Source: Asanoa ferruginea (GTDB lineage: Bacteria; Actinomycetota; Actinomycetes; Mycobacteriales; Micromonosporaceae). From it: 64,000 bases of DNA. The stretch spans positions 7,378,001 to 7,442,000 of the forward strand of contig NZ_QUMQ01000001.1 of assembly GCF_003387075.1 (NCBI RefSeq), in the 5' to 3' direction. The translations under genes were made by a program, and so were the position numbers. Shown here piece after piece: positions 1 to 8,119 of the stretch. Numbering within the stretch: position 1 is the stretch's first letter; every line of letters begins with the position of its first letter. The notes under the pieces were generated by a model. That model saw only the letters and a program-made list of their open reading frames with translations. It was not told the DNA's origin and did not search any database.

Positions 1-1
1 G

Positions 2-307
2 GCCGCCGAAGCGGCCCGGCCCCTCGCACTGGCGAACAAGCTGCTCGCCGCCGTCGCCGAACCCACCGATGTCCATATCGGGCACCGCCAGGCCAACGTC
101 GAAGCGACCGCGTGTGCCGGAATCGCCATCAGCGCACCAGGCACGGATACGGCGCGGATCACGCTCGCCCACGCCGACCGTGCCCTGCAGCACGCGAAGA
201 CCCGCGGACGCGGACGCGTCGCGACGATCGCCGACGCCGTCCGACGCGAAGGACCCGCAGGCGGGCAACAGGCGGGACCGGCAGCCAGCCACGGCGGACA
301 GGTATGA
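2..307 (+). CDS. C-terminal end of a GGDEF-domain protein (partial)
   Basis: The reading frame is open from the window edge and ends at TGA 305-307. About 100 residues are visible. The part ending in HADRALQHAKTRGRGRV has the arrangement of the C-terminal end of GGDEF domains: a hydrophobic strand (AGIAIS), then a helix with the D-x-A-L-x-x-A-K pattern and the G-R-G-R-V ending. The catalytic GGDEF loop itself would lie upstream and is not visible, so activity as a diguanylate cyclase cannot be judged. The tail after the domain is Gly/Ala-rich. It overlaps the next gene by 4 bp (ATGA), so the two are probably co-translated. Confidence 0.6.
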   Translation, partial: AAEAARPLALANKLLAAVAEPTDVHIGHRQANVEATACAGIAISAPGTDTARITLAHADRALQHAKTRGRGRVATIADAVRREGPAGGQQAGPAASHGGQV

Positions 308-693
308 ACGCCGCCGGCCCCGACACCACCGCCAACGATCACAACCTGGCCGGTGCCTTCACCTGCGCCCCGGCGGACAACCCCGGCGCTCTGGGGCTGA
401 CCGACCACCCGATCCGGGTCGGCGACCTGCGGCTGGCCGGCCGGGCTGCCACGATCTGGGCTGACCGGCCCGCACGAAACCTGGTGCGGATCATGCTCGT
501 CGACGAAGGCAGCCGCGCGTGCGGCGACGCACTCGCCCAGGATGGCACCCGCACCATCGCCGTCCCCGAGACATGGCCGCCACCTATCCGGGCCGCCGCC
601 ATCCAGCTGCTCCACACGCTGCTGGACCGGATGGCTGCCGGACCGCCCGTCCTCGGCGACGAGAACGTCCCGGCCCGAACACCGAATCCCTGA
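304..693 (+). CDS. Hypothetical protein (129 aa), translationally coupled
   Basis: The start ATG at 304 overlaps the stop of the GGDEF-type gene, which makes it a better choice than the in-frame start further upstream. The protein has a region around residues 40-75 with alternating hydrophobic residues (IRVGDLRLAGRAATIWADR, then LVRIMLVDEG) that looks like a small beta-rich domain, then an amphipathic helix (AAAIQLLHTLLDRMAAG). There is no signal peptide or membrane segment. I do not recognise the family. Its position before the ArdC-like gene suggests it belongs to the same element-maintenance operon. Confidence 0.55.
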   Translation: MNAAGPDTTANDHNLAGAFTCAPADNPGALGLTDHPIRVGDLRLAGRAATIWADRPARNLVRIMLVDEGSRACGDALAQDGTRTIAVPETWPPPIRAAAIQLLHTLLDRMAAGPPVLGDENVPARTPNP

Positions 694-867
694 CCTAAGG
701 GAGTCCCCGACAGCCGGTCGCGGCGCGGGCATCCCGTCACCTGACCGATGCCGCTCATCCACACCGCCAACACGGCGATCTCATCTCGTGCCTACGGGCC
801 GGCTGGGACCGTCCACGGCCCCAGCCTGTCCGCCGCCACGAGGCGGGGAACAGGAGGGCCACACCTG

Positions 868-1998
868 ATGGCCACCAGAACGCGGCGCCCCACGCGCCGT
901 GCACACGACGAGCGCGGCCGCGCCGACGAACGCGCCGCCCTCATCACCAAAATCAAAGCCGACTTCGATGACCGGCTCGCGCGGATGGCCGCCGACCCTG
1001 GGCAGTGGGTTGAGTTCATCGACCACGTCGCCGGGTTCGGTGCCCGGTACAGCCTCGGCAATCAGATCCTGCTGCTCGTCCAGGCCGCGGAGCGCGGCAT
1101 CACCCCGCGCTACTTCCTGCCCTTCGGGCGGCGGGACGGGTCGACCGGGTGGAGAGCCCACCAGCGGTTCGTCCGCACCGGCGAGAAAGCGTTCAAGATT
1201 TGGGCGCCGGTCCGCCGGCGACCCACCGAAGCGCAGGCGGCGGCGTCGGTGGCTGCCGGGCGGCGGGTGCCGCGCGACCCGGACGGGCGGCCATCGCTGC
1301 GGCTCGCTGGGTTCGCGTTGGCGAACACCTTCGAGCTGTCCCAGACCGACGGTGAGCCGTTCGCCCCGCCCACCATCGTCGGCCGCCGCCGCCGGCACCG
1401 TCGCGTCGCGGGCCCGCCAGCGTTGTTGACAGGCCAGGACCCGACCGGCGTCTACGACGACCTGGTCGCCCTGCTCGCCGCGGCCGGCTACCAGTACGCG
1501 CTCGTACCGGCCGGCAGCGGATACCTCGGCACCGGCACCGGTGTCACCGTCCACCGCGGCACCAGCCGCCAGGTGCAGGTCCGTGACGACATCGACCCGG
1601 CCCAGCGGACCAAGACCGTCGCCCACGAGCTCGCCCACATCCGCTGCGGCCACACCGACCAGCCAGGAGTTGTGGCGCATCGGGGTCGGCAGGAGACCGA
1701 GGCGGAAAGCGTCGCTCACATCGTTCTGCGCGCGGTCGGCCTGGACACCGCCGCCTACTCCGACGCCTACGTGTTCGGCTGGGCCGACGGCGACATGGAT
1801 CTGGTCAAGGACTGCGCCGAGACGGTCCTGCGGACCGCCCGACAGATCCTCGACGACCTCACCCCTGCCGACCCCGAACGGCCCGACGAGCCGCACCGCG
1901 TCAACCCTGCAGCGGTCGACAGCGCAGCCGAGGCGACGGCCCCACCGGCAGATCACCCGGACCCGACCGGCACCTACGCCGAGCAGGAGGTGGCGTGA
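868..1998 (+). CDS. ArdC-like protein: ssDNA-binding domain plus zinc metallopeptidase
   Basis: ArdC-type proteins occur on plasmids and conjugative elements. They combine an N-terminal ssDNA-binding domain with a C-terminal zincin domain and can protect incoming single-stranded DNA from restriction. The N-terminal half (residues 20-110) carries the typical SLGNQILLLVQ segment, the GWRAHQRFVRTGEKAFKIWAP block and a Pro/Arg-rich linker. The C-terminal half carries the zinc motif HELAH (in KTVAHELAHIRCGH, about residue 254) and a downstream glutamate in ETEAESVAHIV, which is the expected third ligand region. ATG 868 follows AGGAGG at 852-857, which decides the start over the longer frame from 748. 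The stop TGA is shared with the ATG of the next gene, so the two genes are coupled. Confidence 0.85.
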   Translation: MATRTRRPTRRAHDERGRADERAALITKIKADFDDRLARMAADPGQWVEFIDHVAGFGARYSLGNQILLLVQAAERGITPRYFLPFGRRDGSTGWRAHQRFVRTGEKAFKIWAPVRRRPTEAQAAASVAAGRRVPRDPDGRPSLRLAGFALANTFELSQTDGEPFAPPTIVGRRRRHRRVAGPPALLTGQDPTGVYDDLVALLAAAGYQYALVPAGSGYLGTGTGVTVHRGTSRQVQVRDDIDPAQRTKTVAHELAHIRCGHTDQPGVVAHRGRQETEAESVAHIVLRAVGLDTAAYSDAYVFGWADGDMDLVKDCAETVLRTARQILDDLTPADPERPDEPHRVNPAAVDSAAEATAPPADHPDPTGTYAEQEVA

Positions 1999-2927
1999 TG
2001 GAGGCCGAGAACATCCGGGTGGCGCGGGCCCGTCTCGGGTGGCTGTTCGAACCCGGCGACCCGACCCTGGCCCAGCTGCTGGCCACCAACAGCCCCGTCG
2101 ACGCCTACGACCTCATCGCCGCCGGGCAGGTCACCTTCACCGCACGCGCGGAACTAGCCGGCCTGTCCCTGCCACAGATGTGTGGCCAGGCGGCGGCCGC
2201 GGTCGATGACGCCTACCAGGGCGGCAGGATCGTCATCCCGGAAGACCAGGACTGGCCGGCCGGGCTCGACGACGCCCGCGACTGGACACCGGTCTGCCTA
2301 TGGACGGCCGGGCCCGGCGCCATCCCGCAACCGCGGCAGGCCGTCACCCTCGTCGGAGCGCGGGCCTGCACCGCCTACGGCGAACATGTGGCCCGCGACC
2401 TCGCCGCCGGGCTCATCACCCACGGCTGGGCCGTGGTGTCCTCCGCCGCGGTCGGCATCGAACGCGCCGCCCTGTATGCCGCGCTGGCCGCCGAAGGCGC
2501 AGCGGTCGCCGTCCTGCCGCACGGCATCGACCAACTCCTGAGCGACCAGCAGCGGCAGTTCACCAACTTGCTCGCCGAAAGCGGGCTACTGGTCAGCGCG
2601 TTCCCGGCCGGGGCCGTCCCGCGCCGCGACCGCGGCCAGCTCAACGCGCTGTATCTGGCCATCCTCACCGGCGGCACGGTCGTGGTCGAAGCACCCGCCC
2701 GCGCCAGCTGCCTGGCCGTGGTCGCCAGCGCGGTACGCCACGGCCGCGCCGCGATGGCCGTGCCCGGGCCGGTCACCTCGGCCATGTCGACCGGATGCCA
2801 CCGGCTGCTGCGCGAGGACCGGCAGATCCGGATCGTCACAGACGTCGACGACATCATCGCCGACCTGCGGCACGCGTTCGCGCCGGTCTGGCCCCGACCG
2901 GAGGCCGACGATGCCCCAACCACCTGA
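1998..2927 (+). CDS. DprA/Smf-like DNA-processing protein
   Basis: DprA proteins bind ssDNA and load recombinase during DNA uptake; plasmid-borne relatives are common in actinobacteria. The Rossmann-like core is visible from about residue 115 (VTLVGARACTAYGEHVA), through GWAVVSSAAVGIERAALYAAL and VAVLPHGIDQLL, to GGTVVVEAPARASCLAVV and VPGPVTSAMSTGCHRLL. The usual GGARGID loop appears as SAAVGIE, and the F-P-x-R-N-R segment is replaced by PRRDRGQLNAL, so this is a divergent member. ATG 1998 lies 7 nt after AGGAGG (1985-1990) and overlaps the upstream TGA by one base; a GTG at 1995 is the alternative. Grouping with the ArdC-like gene fits a role in handling transferred single-stranded DNA, which is inference. 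Confidence 0.8.
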   Translation: MEAENIRVARARLGWLFEPGDPTLAQLLATNSPVDAYDLIAAGQVTFTARAELAGLSLPQMCGQAAAAVDDAYQGGRIVIPEDQDWPAGLDDARDWTPVCLWTAGPGAIPQPRQAVTLVGARACTAYGEHVARDLAAGLITHGWAVVSSAAVGIERAALYAALAAEGAAVAVLPHGIDQLLSDQQRQFTNLLAESGLLVSAFPAGAVPRRDRGQLNALYLAILTGGTVVVEAPARASCLAVVASAVRHGRAAMAVPGPVTSAMSTGCHRLLREDRQIRIVTDVDDIIADLRHAFAPVWPRPEADDAPTT

Positions 2928-3444
2928 CATCCCCGCCCACCTGCTCGGCCGGCCGGTCCAAGCCGGGCTGGTCGTTCCATGGATCACCCCGTCGATCGGT
3001 GGGGTCTACCTGTTCGGGACCATCACCGACCTGACCCAGACGCAGTGCCTGCAGGGACGGCGCTGTCAGGTCTGCGGACGGCCACTGACCGGCCGGGTGG
3101 TGCTGTTCGCCCGCGCATCCGACCTGACCCACCGCTGCACCGTCGAGCCGGGCACCTGCCCACCCTGCGCCGCCTACAGCACCCGCGCGTGTCCGATGCT
3201 CGCCGGGCGCCGCCCCCAACACCGGGCCCACGCTCACCCCGCCCTGGCCGGCCAACCGCCGGCGGCGGACGAGCACCTACGCCGGGCAGCGCCGGCCGAA
3301 CAGTGGTTCGCGGTCTGGGTCCGCGGCTACGACGTGCTCCCCCACCCGGCCCAACCCCACGTTCCGGCCGCGTCATGGCGGCGGATCCCGCCGCTGACCA
3401 TCCGGCCGCTGCCACCCCACACCGGGCCCGTCCCGGTCAACTGA
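2911..3444 (+). CDS. Cys-rich (putative zinc-binding) hypothetical protein
   Basis: The 177-residue protein starts inside the 3' end of the DprA-like gene (17-bp overlap), so it is translated from the same message. It has an N-terminal hydrophobic segment (GLVVPWITPSIGGVYLFGTI) that is probably a buried sheet rather than a membrane helix. Then come CQVCGRPL near residue 52 and CTVEPGTCPPCAAYSTRACP near residue 75, two Cys clusters that could form a zinc ribbon. The C-terminal third is Pro/His/Arg-rich and ends WFAVWVRGYDVLPHPAQP. I do not recognise a named family. Confidence 0.65.
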   Translation: MPQPPDIPAHLLGRPVQAGLVVPWITPSIGGVYLFGTITDLTQTQCLQGRRCQVCGRPLTGRVVLFARASDLTHRCTVEPGTCPPCAAYSTRACPMLAGRRPQHRAHAHPALAGQPPAADEHLRRAAPAEQWFAVWVRGYDVLPHPAQPHVPAASWRRIPPLTIRPLPPHTGPVPVN

Positions 3445-3605
3445 CCCGACCACGGGCCGGCGCAACCCGGCCGGGGCAGACGCGTCCAGTCTGACCCGGC
3501 CGCCACCGGCCCGCCCCTCTTCCCGATCCCAACCGCCTTTCGGCAACGCGAGGTGCGCGGGACCGGACGGCCTGCGCACCTCCCTGACCTCTCGGAGGTG
3601 TGGCA

Positions 3606-4713
3606 ATGCCACAACAGTCCAACCCGAACCAGCACGCTCTGCCCGACCTCGGCCTGCCCGACCCGCCCACCGCAACCACCACCGCAGAGCACGTCCTGCC
3701 GTGCCCAGGATGCCGCAGCCTGCTCAGCGTCGGGGCGGCGTGCACGACGTGTGTGACCTGCCGCCGTTGCCGGGCGACCACCCCGGTCGCTCACACGCAG
3801 GCGACCGCCCGCGGCTCCCGGATCTGCGACACCTGCCTGGACTCCTTCTACTGGCGATGCGACAGCTGTGACGGCTGGAACCGCGACGGCGACCGCTGCG
3901 GAAACCACTGCCAGGAGGACCCCGACGACAGCTGCGACTGCGGCTACTGCAGCGACTGCAGCCCCGACGACGACCGGTACCCCGGTCCACAGCTACGACT
4001 ACAAACCCCGCCCGATCTTCCGCGGCACCGGGCCGCTGTTCCTCGGCGCGGAAATCGAAATCGAAACGCCCTACAACGCCTACAACTCGAGCGCGAAACT
4101 CGCCGCCAACCACCTCGGCGACCTGGGCTACCTCAAAAACGACAGCTCCATCGGCCACGGGTTCGAGATCGTCACCCACCCCATGTCCTACCGGTGGGCG
4201 ATCGCGAACTTCCCCTGGCAGATGCTCACCGACCTCGCCGCCGCCGGCTGCGACACCACCGACGCGACCGGCATCCACGTCCACCTGTCCCGGGCCGGGT
4301 TCACCTCGCCCTGCCACACCTACCGGTGGATGAAATTCATCTACCGCAACCAGCGCCACGTCACCCGGCTGGCCGGGCGCTCATCGGAACAATGGGCCGC
4401 GTTCACGTCCTACGACCGTTCCGCGGCCAAGGACTACGCCAAAGGCGCCTGCAGCGAACGCTACCGGGCGATCAACACCGGCAACCCCGACACGTTCGAG
4501 CTGCGGGTCTTCGCCAGCTCCCTGGACCCCGCACAGGTCCAGGCCGTCCTCGGCTTCGCCGCCGCCTCCGTCGAATACACCCGCAGCCTCCAAGCGCACG
4601 ACATCGTCACCCGCAACGGCTGGGAATGGCCGTCATTCACCGGCTGGCTCGACCAAAGGCCCGACTACCAGCCGCTGCTCGACCGGATCGAGGCACCCGC
4701 ATGTGCCTTCTGA
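3606..4713 (+). CDS. Zinc-ribbon plus amidoligase (COOH-NH2 ligase) protein, split by a +1 frameshift
   Basis: Two frames together make one sensible protein. From ATG 3606 (SD GGAGG 3594-3598) the first ~125 codons are Cys-rich: CPGC, CTTCVTCRRC, CDTC, CDSC, CDCGYCSDC, so several zinc sites. The frame then becomes non-biological Arg/Pro-rich text, while the +1 frame reads VHSYDYKPRP and continues as a putative amidoligase domain: GAEIEIE, SSIGHGFEIVTHPMS, TGIHVHLSRAGF, FELRVFASSLDPAQV, ending at TGA 4711-4713. These are the hallmarks of the glutamine-synthetase-like amidoligase superfamily, which forms amide bonds with ATP. The switch is placed at CCC-G (3981-3984), where a proline tRNA could re-pair with CCG. 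It may be programmed frameshifting, a recent indel, or a sequencing error. The stop overlaps the start of the glutamine amidotransferase gene. Confidence 0.75.
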
Positions 4714-5504
4714 CATTCGTGCCCGCCGGCGTCCAACCCGACCTGACCGCCCTGTGCAACGGCACCCTGATCAACCAGGACGGTCACGGCTACGCGATCG
4801 TCACCGACGGCCAGATCCTCGTCCACCATGGAATGAACGCCGACGAGGTCATCGACGCGTTCGCCCAGACACGCGGCCGCCACCACGACGGGCCCGCACT
4901 GTTCCACTCCCGCTTCGCGACCCACGGCACCACCCGGCTGGACAACTGCCACCCATTCGCCGTCGGCGGCGACCCGCGAACCGTCATCGCCCACAACGGC
5001 GTCCTACCCGCCAACGTCCAACCCGCCAAACACGACCCACGATCCGACACCCGCATCGCCGCCGAGGCATTCATTCCGAGCCTCGGGTCGCTGCGCGTCC
5101 GCCGCATCCGCAAACAGATCGAACGGTGGATGGGAGAACACAACAAAATCGTCGTCCTCACCGTCGACCGCAGCTTCACCCAACAGGCGTACATCCTCAA
5201 CGAGCCGTCAGGAACCTGGGACGGCGGCATCTGGTACTCCAACGACGGCTACCTGCCACCCCGCTACCCCAACTCCGGGCGGCTATGGAACTACCAGGGC
5301 TGGGACGACCAAGACGACCGCGGCCTCGACCTGCCCGACCGCTGCCCCAACTGCTGGCCCGCCATCGCCGAATCCGGCGTCTGCACCGAATGCGGCTGCT
5401 GCGTCGACTGCAGGCAATTCCTCGAGTACTGCCAGTGCTACCAACCGGCCCACCCCAACCCACAATCCACCATCCCGACCCTCGGACAGCTCCACCACAC
5501 CTGA
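4701..5504 (+). CDS. Class II glutamine amidotransferase-like protein (N-terminal Cys nucleophile)
   Basis: The protein begins Met-Cys-Leu-Leu; after Met removal Cys would be the N-terminal nucleophile of a class II (Ntn) glutamine amidotransferase. Supporting blocks are NQDGHGYAIV, FHSRFATHGTT, NCHPFAVGG and IAHNGVL, which correspond to the glutamine pocket and the H-N-G loop of this family. The last 60 residues carry CPNC, CTECGCCVDC and CQC, a zinc-ribbon-like tail similar in style to the N-terminus of the upstream amidoligase. ATG 4701 lies inside the end of the amidoligase gene (13-bp overlap), so the pair is translationally coupled. Amidoligase and class II amidotransferase genes are known neighbours, where the second is thought to supply ammonia or act as an amidohydrolase; the substrate here is unknown. 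Open reading in this frame upstream of 4701 (after about 3980) is fortuitous. Confidence 0.8.
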   Translation: MCLLTFVPAGVQPDLTALCNGTLINQDGHGYAIVTDGQILVHHGMNADEVIDAFAQTRGRHHDGPALFHSRFATHGTTRLDNCHPFAVGGDPRTVIAHNGVLPANVQPAKHDPRSDTRIAAEAFIPSLGSLRVRRIRKQIERWMGEHNKIVVLTVDRSFTQQAYILNEPSGTWDGGIWYSNDGYLPPRYPNSGRLWNYQGWDDQDDRGLDLPDRCPNCWPAIAESGVCTECGCCVDCRQFLEYCQCYQPAHPNPQSTIPTLGQLHHT

Positions 5505-5738
5505 TCTGCCCACCCACAGCAGTCGGTGCCGGGCAACATCCGCGCTGACCCGCGCCTCAGCCACACGACCGGCGGCCACGAGCAACACCACGGCCGCATC
5601 CACAAGGAGCGGATACACCGCTGGTGACGGGACGCCATGTGCGTCCCGCCACCAGCGATCCCGCCGCCGATCGCCACTTTCGCCACCAACCACGTCAGGG
5701 GCGCGAATCATGCATGCCATCAATCCTCAGGAAGCCAC

Positions 5739-6770
5739 ATGAGCAGCCGCGCGATCGCGGCGACAATTGCTGCGGTCGTCGGCATCGTGCTGCTGTGCGC
5801 CGGCGGACTCGCCGCCGTGACGGGCGTAGCGTCCGCCTGCTCAACGGTCGCAGCGTCCAGCGACGTCAGCGGCCGCTACGACGCCACGCAGATCCGCAAC
5901 GCGGGCGTCATTGCGATCGTCGGCGACCGGCTGCACGTACCTGTCCGTGGGCAGATCATCGCCATCGCCACCGCACTACAGGAATCCCAGCTGCGCAACC
6001 TTGGCCACCTCGGCCCGGACAACGACCACGACTCGCTCGGCCTGTTCCAACAACGCCCAAGCCAAGGCTGGGGAACACCCACCCAACTACAAGACCCGGC
6101 CTACGCAGCGACCGCGTTCTACCGCAAACTCGCCACCATCCCCCGATGGCAGACCATGCCGCTCACCGTCGCCGCCCAAGCCGTCCAACGCAGCGCCTAC
6201 CCCGACGCCTACGCAAAATGGGAAGCCGACGCGGCCGCGCTGCACCAGCTCACCGCCGACGAGACCAACGCACCATCTTCCGAGCCGATGAACGGCTGCA
6301 CCGCGTTCGGCGGCTGGACAATGCCAGTCGACGGACCCATCGGTTCCGGATTCCGCACCGAAACCCGCCCCAGCCACGACGGCATCGACATCATCGCCGC
6401 CAAAGGCACCCCAGTGCGCGCCGCCGCCACCGGGACCGTCATCCGGATCGTCTGCGACGCCCGCCTACGCAGCGGTCGGCCCTACTCCTGTGACATGGAC
6501 GGTCATCCCACCGACGTGATGGGATGCGGCTGGTTCGTGGAACTCCAGCACCCCAACTCCACCGTGACCCGCTACTGCCATCTAGTCGAACGTCCCAACC
6601 TCCACGAGGCGCAACAGATCGCCGGCGGCCGCATCATCGGGCACGTGGGCAGCAGCGGCCACTCCTCCGGACCACATCTACACCTTGAGACACACAACGG
6701 ACGACCCGCAACCAGATCAAACGCCGTCGACCCGATCAGCGTCCTTGCGATAAGAGAGCCTGACCGGTGA
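5739..6770 (+). CDS. Secreted cell-wall hydrolase: transglycosylase-like domain plus M23 peptidase
   Basis: ATG 5739 follows CAGGAAG; a signal peptide or anchor spans residues 5-30 (IAATIAAVVGIVLLCAGGLAAV). Residues ~50-170 resemble a lysozyme/transglycosylase-like fold (IAIATALQESQLRN, DSLGLFQQRPSQGWG, AATAFYRKL). Residues ~200-340 form an M23 peptidase: SHDGIDI gives the first zinc ligands (H and D), and PHLHLE the H-x-H pair. Two-domain hydrolases of this type act locally on peptidoglycan and are typical of actinobacterial conjugation loci. A conjugative role is inference from the context (ArdC-like and DprA-like genes upstream). It is separated by 234 bp from the amidotransferase gene and is the last gene of the co-oriented block. 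Confidence 0.85.
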   Translation: MSSRAIAATIAAVVGIVLLCAGGLAAVTGVASACSTVAASSDVSGRYDATQIRNAGVIAIVGDRLHVPVRGQIIAIATALQESQLRNLGHLGPDNDHDSLGLFQQRPSQGWGTPTQLQDPAYAATAFYRKLATIPRWQTMPLTVAAQAVQRSAYPDAYAKWEADAAALHQLTADETNAPSSEPMNGCTAFGGWTMPVDGPIGSGFRTETRPSHDGIDIIAAKGTPVRAAATGTVIRIVCDARLRSGRPYSCDMDGHPTDVMGCGWFVELQHPNSTVTRYCHLVERPNLHEAQQIAGGRIIGHVGSSGHSSGPHLHLETHNGRPATRSNAVDPISVLAIREPDR

Positions 6771-6949
6771 CAGTCGTCGCCCACGTAGACGTCCTGAGCT
6801 CCACCAACCCACGGACCCTGAAGTTCAGGCGAACCCAAATGTCGTAAAGAGAATCCGGGTACCCGTGCCACGCCACTGAGGAAGAGTCGCGGGCTCCTAA
6901 GCAGCGGCCGAGCTCCGCGTAAACCCCTGACCGCTCGCCGGGGGCTCCC

Positions 6950-7240
6950 GGCCCACACGTCCGGATCATGACCGTCTCCGGAACGCAGCGTGCGTCCCGC
7001 GTCGTTGATCAAAGGCGCCATGCGCGCCAGGGGCACGAGCCGTCCGAGCCCTTCCTGAGCGTGGAATTGTCGAACGGGCCGAGGTCCCGCTTGATGTCAT
7101 CGAGATCCCGGTTGCAGGCTTCGTTAACCCGCAATCCGACATCTGCCGGCAGTCGAGCTGCCGTGTAGTTGCGCGCCCTTCGCGCGAAACCTCTGGCAGA
7201 TCGCCAGCCCGGCCGCCCAACCCGAGAAACAGGTCTGGAT
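6950..7240 (-). pseudogene. Tyrosine recombinase (phage-type integrase) remnant, multiple frameshifts
   Basis: On the minus strand three frames carry consecutive pieces of one integrase: FSGWAAGLAICQRF (about 7225-7180), ARNYTAARLPADVGLRVNEA and DLDDIKRDLG (about 7180-7075), then PLARMAPLINDAGRTLR (about 7033-6983). These match, in order, the region around the first catalytic arginine (G-L-R-V-N-E) and the following beta strand block of actinobacterial tyrosine recombinases. The C-terminal H-L-R-H and Tyr boxes are not recognisable downstream. The gene is clearly dead. It marks an old integration event in the gap between 6771 and 7394, which otherwise shows no intact gene. Confidence 0.6.
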
Positions 7241-7394
7241 CTCCGCCTCGCGCGGCAGAGCGGCCGAAGTACGCTCCCCCTCGGTCGGCTCCATCGCCCA
7301 GAGCGGACGGCGACTTCCGTGACACGCATGGCCCGCAAGCCAGAACCAGCCGGACGCAGTCCAACAGCAAGACCACGTGTGTAAGTCTGAGCCC

Positions 7395-7835
7395 ATGCGC
7401 GCCCCAGCCCCACCTCCGGAAGCAATCACGGCTGCGAACAGCCCGGACTGGTCAGCCCGGGCCGCCGCCGGACAGCAACTCGCCGCCTGGGCCGACCGAG
7501 ACGACATCGCCGATATCCTCTGGCGGCTTCTCCTCGACCGCGGCAACACCGCCGTCGTCGAAGCGACCTGCCTGGCCTTGCTGCGCCGCAACGACATTCA
7601 CGGCATACGACTCGTCGCGCGAGCAATCCCAGCAGCCGAGGATCTCCTGAACGCTCGTCTGGACCACCTCGACCACCTCCACGACGCCGTCGTTAACTAC
7701 CTCATGCCCGACTGGCTTGGTCAGGTCGGCGGCATCGTGGACGACTTCCTTATCCTCTGCAACGCCTTGGCCCAAGACCCCTACCCCACCACGGCAACCG
7801 CGGCCAGGGAGCTCGCCGGCTGGGCGCGCCCGTAG
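7395..7835 (+). CDS. Hypothetical helical-repeat (HEAT-like) protein, 146 aa
   Basis: ATG 7395 is chosen; a GTG six codons upstream is possible. The protein is soluble and almost entirely helical with repeated Ala/Leu-rich helices: WSARAAAGQQLAAWADR, ADILWRLLLDR, TAVVEATCLALLRR, GIRLVARAIPAAEDLL, then FLILCNALAQ and ATAARELAGWARP. The spacing (helix, short turn, helix ending in hydrophobics) is like HEAT/Armadillo repeats and some small immunity proteins. No catalytic motif is seen. It stands alone, bordered upstream by the integrase remnant. Confidence 0.6.
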   Translation: MRAPAPPPEAITAANSPDWSARAAAGQQLAAWADRDDIADILWRLLLDRGNTAVVEATCLALLRRNDIHGIRLVARAIPAAEDLLNARLDHLDHLHDAVVNYLMPDWLGQVGGIVDDFLILCNALAQDPYPTTATAARELAGWARP

Positions 7836-8119
7836 GCCCGTGGACCGAGCAGTCCCCCTTCGCTGTCCAACCCGGAGCGATCCAGCGCGCGTCTGGACTT
7901 GAACACCCTGAGGCAAAACCACTTCGCGTGCCGCTCCTATATTGGGTGGACGCTTGGGTTCAAGCCAGGCGTGACGGTTCGCTCGCATGCATTACGCCGA
8001 GAACGCGACGAACCTCAGCTACCACGTCGGCGTCGACGTCGTAGCCGACCGAGCGAGCAACTCCCGAGCGTCACCACCGCTGCTCATAGCTCAGCTCCAT
8101 CGGCAGGTCGATCTCGGAC

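Noticed and set aside
781-1956. Long minus-strand open frame of 391 codons opposite the ArdC-like gene
   Set aside because: Val/Gly/Arg-rich text without hydrophobic core pattern; it is the antisense shadow of a gene with clear motifs.
3985-4700. Frame continuous from the zinc-ribbon module into the amidotransferase, giving one 634-codon protein
   Set aside because: Between about 3985 and 4700 the frame is Arg/Pro/His-rich nonsense while the +1 frame carries all amidoligase motifs; the openness is due to high GC.
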